Below are positions 61,118 through 64,000 of a stretch of DNA of 64,000 nt, in pieces (positions within the stretch are counted from its first letter, which is position 1; each line of letters starts with the position of its first letter). The notes beneath the pieces were generated by a model. It worked only from the letters and a program-made list of their open reading frames with translations, did not search any database and was not told the origin of the DNA. Source of the DNA: an uncultured bacterium (GTDB lineage: Bacteria > Cyanobacteriota > Vampirovibrionia > Gastranaerophilales > Gastranaerophilaceae); NCBI GenBank assembly GCA_948684385.1, contig CAPQCU010000006.1:26416-90415 (forward strand). Reading direction: 5' to 3'. The position numbers and the translations under genes are program-made.

Positions 61118-61939
61118 ATGACAGTTCTTGTTACAGGTGCAAAAGGCATGCTCGGGCAGGATTTGTGCCCGATTTTAGAAGATGCAGGGTATGAAGTTAT
61201 TGAAACTGATAGAGACGAACTGGATATTACTGATAAAAACGCAGTAGAAAAGTTGGTATCAGAAAACAAGCCTGAACTTATAATCCATTGTGCAGCTTAT
61301 ACAAATGTTGATAAAGCAGAAGAAGATATTGAAACAGCAAGACTTTTAAACGCAAAAGGTGCCGAAAACATTGCAGATACTGCTGCTAAAAATGACGCTG
61401 TTATGGTTTATATATCAACAGATTATGTATTTAAAGGTGATAAAAATGAACCTTACAAGCCGGATGACACTGCTAATCCTTTGAATAATTACGGTTTAAC
61501 AAAGTTTGAAGGAGAAGAAGCTGTAAGAAAACATTGTGAAAAGTATTATATTGCACGCACAAGCTGGCTTTATGGACATCATGGAAGAAATTTTGTTGAA
61601 ACTATGCTTTCACTAAAAGACAGGGAAGAGTTAAAAGTCGTAGATGACCAGATTGGATGTCCGACATGGACTGTGGAACTTGCGAATGGTATTTTAAAAC
61701 TTCTTGAAAAACCGTTTGGAACATATCATGTCTGCGGAAGCGGATTTACAAGCTGGTACGGCTTTGCAAAAGAAATTTTTGAGCAGTCAGGGTTAGAAGT
61801 TAATCTAAAACCTTGTAAGACTGAAGAGTTTCCAAGACCTGCGAAGCGTCCTGCATATAGTGTGATGGACAATGATAAAATCTGTAGAGATTGGAAGCTT
61901 GCATTAAAAGATTATTTGAATTTGAGGGTTGAAGAATGA
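61118..61939 (+). CDS. rfbD: dTDP-4-dehydrorhamnose reductase
   Basis: RfbD makes dTDP-L-rhamnose with NAD(P)H, the last step. The 273-residue protein has TGAKGMLGQDL, CAAYTNVDKAEED, ISTDYVFKGDK, NNYGLTKFEGEEA with the Tyr/Lys pair, and RTSWLYGHHGRNFVE. The end overlaps rfbA by four bases. Confidence 0.96.
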   Translation: MTVLVTGAKGMLGQDLCPILEDAGYEVIETDRDELDITDKNAVEKLVSENKPELIIHCAAYTNVDKAEEDIETARLLNAKGAENIADTAAKNDAVMVYISTDYVFKGDKNEPYKPDDTANPLNNYGLTKFEGEEAVRKHCEKYYIARTSWLYGHHGRNFVETMLSLKDREELKVVDDQIGCPTWTVELANGILKLLEKPFGTYHVCGSGFTSWYGFAKEIFEQSGLEVNLKPCKTEEFPRPAKRPAYSVMDNDKICRDWKLALKDYLNLRVEE

Positions 61940-62802
61940 AAGGTATTGTTTTAGCCGGAGGAAGCGGAACAAGGCTTTATCCAAGTACAATGGTTGTATC
62001 TAAACAGCTGTTGCCTGTTTATGATAAACCGATGATTTATTATCCGATATCTGTGCTTATGCTTGCAGGTATTAGAGATATTTTAATTATCTCCACTCCG
62101 CAGGATTTACCAAATTTTGAGAAACTTCTTGGTGATGGCTCTCAGTTTGGTGTAAAATTCTCATACAAAGTTCAACCAAGCCCTGACGGTCTTGCACAGG
62201 CATTTATTCTTGGTGAAGAATTTATCGGGGATGATCCGGTAGCTCTAGTATTAGGTGATAATATTTTCTATGGTCAAAGTTTTTCAAGAATGCTACATAA
62301 TGCTGTAGAGTCTGCCAAAAAAGGTTTTGCCACAGTTTTTGGATATCAGGTTAAGGATCCTGAAAGGTTTGGGGTTGTTGAGTTTGATGCTAATGGTAAA
62401 GCTCTTTCTATTGAAGAAAAACCTGCACAACCAAAATCAAACTATGCAGTAACAGGTTTATATTTTTATAACAATGATGTTGTTGAATATGCAAAATCCT
62501 TAAAACCTTCGGCACGCGGTGAACTCGAAATTACTGATTTAAACAAGATTTACCTTGAAAAAGGCAATTTAAAAGTTGAGCTTTTCGGACGAGGCTTTGC
62601 ATGGCTTGATACAGGAACTCACAGGTCTTTAATGCAAGCAGGGCAGTATATTCAAACTATAGAAGAAAATCAGGGGATAAAAATTGCATGCCTTGAAGAG
62701 ATTGCAATGAGGATGGGATTTTTAACCAGAGAAGAAGTTGTAAAATCTGCCGAAAAGTATAAAAAGAACGAATATTTTTCTTATGTTAGAGGGTTAGAAT
62801 GA
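61936..62802 (+). CDS. rfbA: Glucose-1-phosphate thymidylyltransferase
   Basis: RfbA makes dTDP-glucose, the first step of the rhamnose pathway. The 288-residue protein has the nucleotidyltransferase signature LAGGSGTRLYPSTMVVSKQL, LVLGDNIFYG, and EEKPAQPKSNYAVTGLYFY. The end overlaps dxr by four bases (ATGA). All four enzymes of the pathway are therefore in one operon. Confidence 0.97.
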   Translation: MKGIVLAGGSGTRLYPSTMVVSKQLLPVYDKPMIYYPISVLMLAGIRDILIISTPQDLPNFEKLLGDGSQFGVKFSYKVQPSPDGLAQAFILGEEFIGDDPVALVLGDNIFYGQSFSRMLHNAVESAKKGFATVFGYQVKDPERFGVVEFDANGKALSIEEKPAQPKSNYAVTGLYFYNNDVVEYAKSLKPSARGELEITDLNKIYLEKGNLKVELFGRGFAWLDTGTHRSLMQAGQYIQTIEENQGIKIACLEEIAMRMGFLTREEVVKSAEKYKKNEYFSYVRGLE

Positions 62803-63908
62803 GAAAAATCAGCATATTAGGCTCTACAGGTTCTATTGGAAGACAAGCGCTTGAAGTAATTGAGAAGCTTCCTGAAAAGTTTGAAATCATCGCTCTTGCT
62901 GCCGGCGGAAATACAGATTTACTTAATGAACAAATTAAAAAGTTTAAGCCGAAGTACGCTTCAGCAGCCGATTTATCAAAGATTGAAGGTGCAAAACCGG
63001 TAACTTTAGAAGAAATTTGCTCTAATAAAGAAAATGACATTATTCTTGTTGCAGTTTCAGGAAAAATCGGTTTAAGACCTACGATTACTGCCATTAAAAA
63101 CGGTATTGATATTGCACTTGCCAATAAAGAAACTCTTGTCATGGCGGGTGATATTGTAATGCCTCTAGCTAAAGAGTATGGAGTTAATATTATTCCTGTT
63201 GATAGCGAACATTGTGCTATTCACCAGTGCATTAAAGACATTTCACAGGTTGAAAAACTGATAATTACAGCTTCAGGCGGGCCGTTTTTAAAGAAATCTG
63301 TTGAAGACATGAAAAATGCTACTGTAGAACAGGCTCTTGCTCACCCGAGATGGAATATGGGTAAGAAAATTACTGTAGACAGCGCAACTTTGATGAATAA
63401 AGGGCTTGAAGTTATTGAAGCTCACCATTTATTTGATATGGATTATGATAAAATTGATGTCGTAGTTCATCCTCAAAGTATTGTACATTCAGCGATTGAA
63501 TACGTTGATGGCAGTGTAATTGCACAAATCGGGCTTCCAAGCATGCATATACCTATTCAGTATGCAATAACTTATCCGGAACGTTTTGAAGGTATTAAAT
63601 CAAAAAGTTTTAGCTTTTCTGAAATTGCGCGCTTAGATTTTGAAGCTCCGGATTGGGATAAATTTAAAGCACTTAGCCTTGCTTATGAAGCAGGCAGAGC
63701 TGGCGGTTCTGCAACAGTTTGTTTGAACGCTGCTAACGAAGAAGCTGTTTTTGAGTTTCTTAAAGGTGAAATTAAGCTTTTTGATATTATTAATGCTGTT
63801 GAGTTGATGATGGAAAAACATATTGTTATTAAAAATCCATCATTAGACGAAATTTTTGCTATTGATGAAGAAATTCGTCTTAAAACCAGAGAACTTAGGC
63901 GTCAATAA
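62799..63908 (+). CDS. dxr: 1-deoxy-D-xylulose 5-phosphate reductoisomerase
   Basis: Dxr makes methylerythritol phosphate, the first committed step of the MEP pathway. The 369-residue protein has the NADPH loop GSTGSIGRQALEVIEKL, ALANKETLVMAG, the metal/substrate motifs DSEHCAIHQC and GKKITVDSATLMNKGLEVIE, and HPQSIVHSAIEY. Its ATG overlaps the rfbA stop, so it is translationally coupled to the rhamnose genes. rseP, a common dxr neighbour, is not seen before the window ends. Confidence 0.97.
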   Translation: MRKISILGSTGSIGRQALEVIEKLPEKFEIIALAAGGNTDLLNEQIKKFKPKYASAADLSKIEGAKPVTLEEICSNKENDIILVAVSGKIGLRPTITAIKNGIDIALANKETLVMAGDIVMPLAKEYGVNIIPVDSEHCAIHQCIKDISQVEKLIITASGGPFLKKSVEDMKNATVEQALAHPRWNMGKKITVDSATLMNKGLEVIEAHHLFDMDYDKIDVVVHPQSIVHSAIEYVDGSVIAQIGLPSMHIPIQYAITYPERFEGIKSKSFSFSEIARLDFEAPDWDKFKALSLAYEAGRAGGSATVCLNAANEEAVFEFLKGEIKLFDIINAVELMMEKHIVIKNPSLDEIFAIDEEIRLKTRELRRQ

Positions 63909-63921
63909 TACCATTTTTCCG

Positions 63922-63999
63922 GCTTGTAGCTGCACTTACCAACCCCTTCATTTACCCCTTTACCCTTTTTTCAACACTCTTACAAGCTTGTAGCTGCAC
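63922..63999. repeat. Direct repeat with ATTTACCCC core, running to the window edge
   Basis: GCTTGTAGCTGCAC occurs at 63922-63935 and 63986-63999, 64 bases apart. Between them lie ATTTACCCC (63950-63958) and TTTACCC. TACAAGCTTGTA (63982-63993) is a perfect palindrome. The element may continue beyond the window. Confidence 0.7.
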
Positions 64000-64000
64000 C

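Overview
The window is an AT-rich, densely coded bacterial chromosome segment that most likely comes from a non-photosynthetic member of the Cyanobacteriota (Melainabacteria/Vampirovibrionia, probably the gut order Gastranaerophilales). The sequence shows a split RNA polymerase beta' subunit (rpoC1 then rpoC2) and a trigger-loop insertion of about 650 residues in RpoC2. It also holds a DUF3326 protein, an IctB-like O-antigen ligase family protein, a probable DUF4330 protein and a possible Tic20-like protein. These families are familiar from cyanobacteria. No photosynthesis gene is present. The lineage assignment is inference; no search was run.

Layout. 1-1365: the 3' end of a type IV pilin-like gene, a LOG-family hydrolase and a LuxR-type HTH-only regulator. 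1523-3771 (minus): an rnpA / hypothetical / MCE (MlaD-like) / upp operon. 3873-10642: one small unknown gene, then a three-gene minus-strand module. That module holds a membrane protein with a long acidic tether and a TonB-C-like end, an acidic protein ending in a sigma-region-4-like HTH, and a zinc-ribbon STAND-type ATPase with a helical repeat tail. It is the best candidate for an undescribed system. 10821-13402: a lytic transglycosylase and a multi-pass membrane protein. 13549-22663: promoter, rpoB, rpoC1, rpoC2 and terminator.

22736-33363: trigger factor, DUF3326, a CorC/HlyC-type CBS protein and two lineage-specific unknowns. These are followed by a plus-strand run of heptose-7-phosphate kinase, DUF4330, IctB-like protein, DNA ligase and a small membrane protein. 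33377-36810 (minus): unknown anchored protein, nusA, rimP and a small membrane protein. 36882-40944: lysS, thiL, ispD and a secreted repeat protein whose start codon lies inside a nested hairpin. 40945-43246 (minus): rpiB, rsfS, a TPR protein and the Tic20-like protein. 43329-49905: a small calpain-like putative peptidase, then a minus-strand gpmI / SNF2 helicase / histidine kinase operon.

50204-58200: a coiled-coil protein with hydrophobic glycine-rich ends, an ArnT-like glycosyltransferase, dnaE and a Met/Gln-rich unknown. 58349-63908: a stand-alone TOPRIM protein, tRNA-Lys(TTT), then the dTDP-rhamnose genes rfbC-B-D-A translationally chained to dxr. Envelope sugar genes (heptose kinase, rhamnose, glycosyltransferase, O-antigen ligase family) suggest a glycosylated Gram-negative type surface. 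ispD and dxr show the MEP isoprenoid pathway.

Intergenic DNA carries recurring signals: pairs of TTTGTAAA-like words ten bases apart, GGGGTAAAT/ATTTACCCC words, several strong hairpin terminators, convergent genes sharing a four-base stop, and several genes without a Shine-Dalgarno but with a TATAAT-like hexamer 4-7 bases before the ATG. No insertion sequence, CRISPR array, rRNA or phage gene was seen. No gene-free stretch exceeds about 300 bases; the longest, 49906-50203, holds a promoter and leader.
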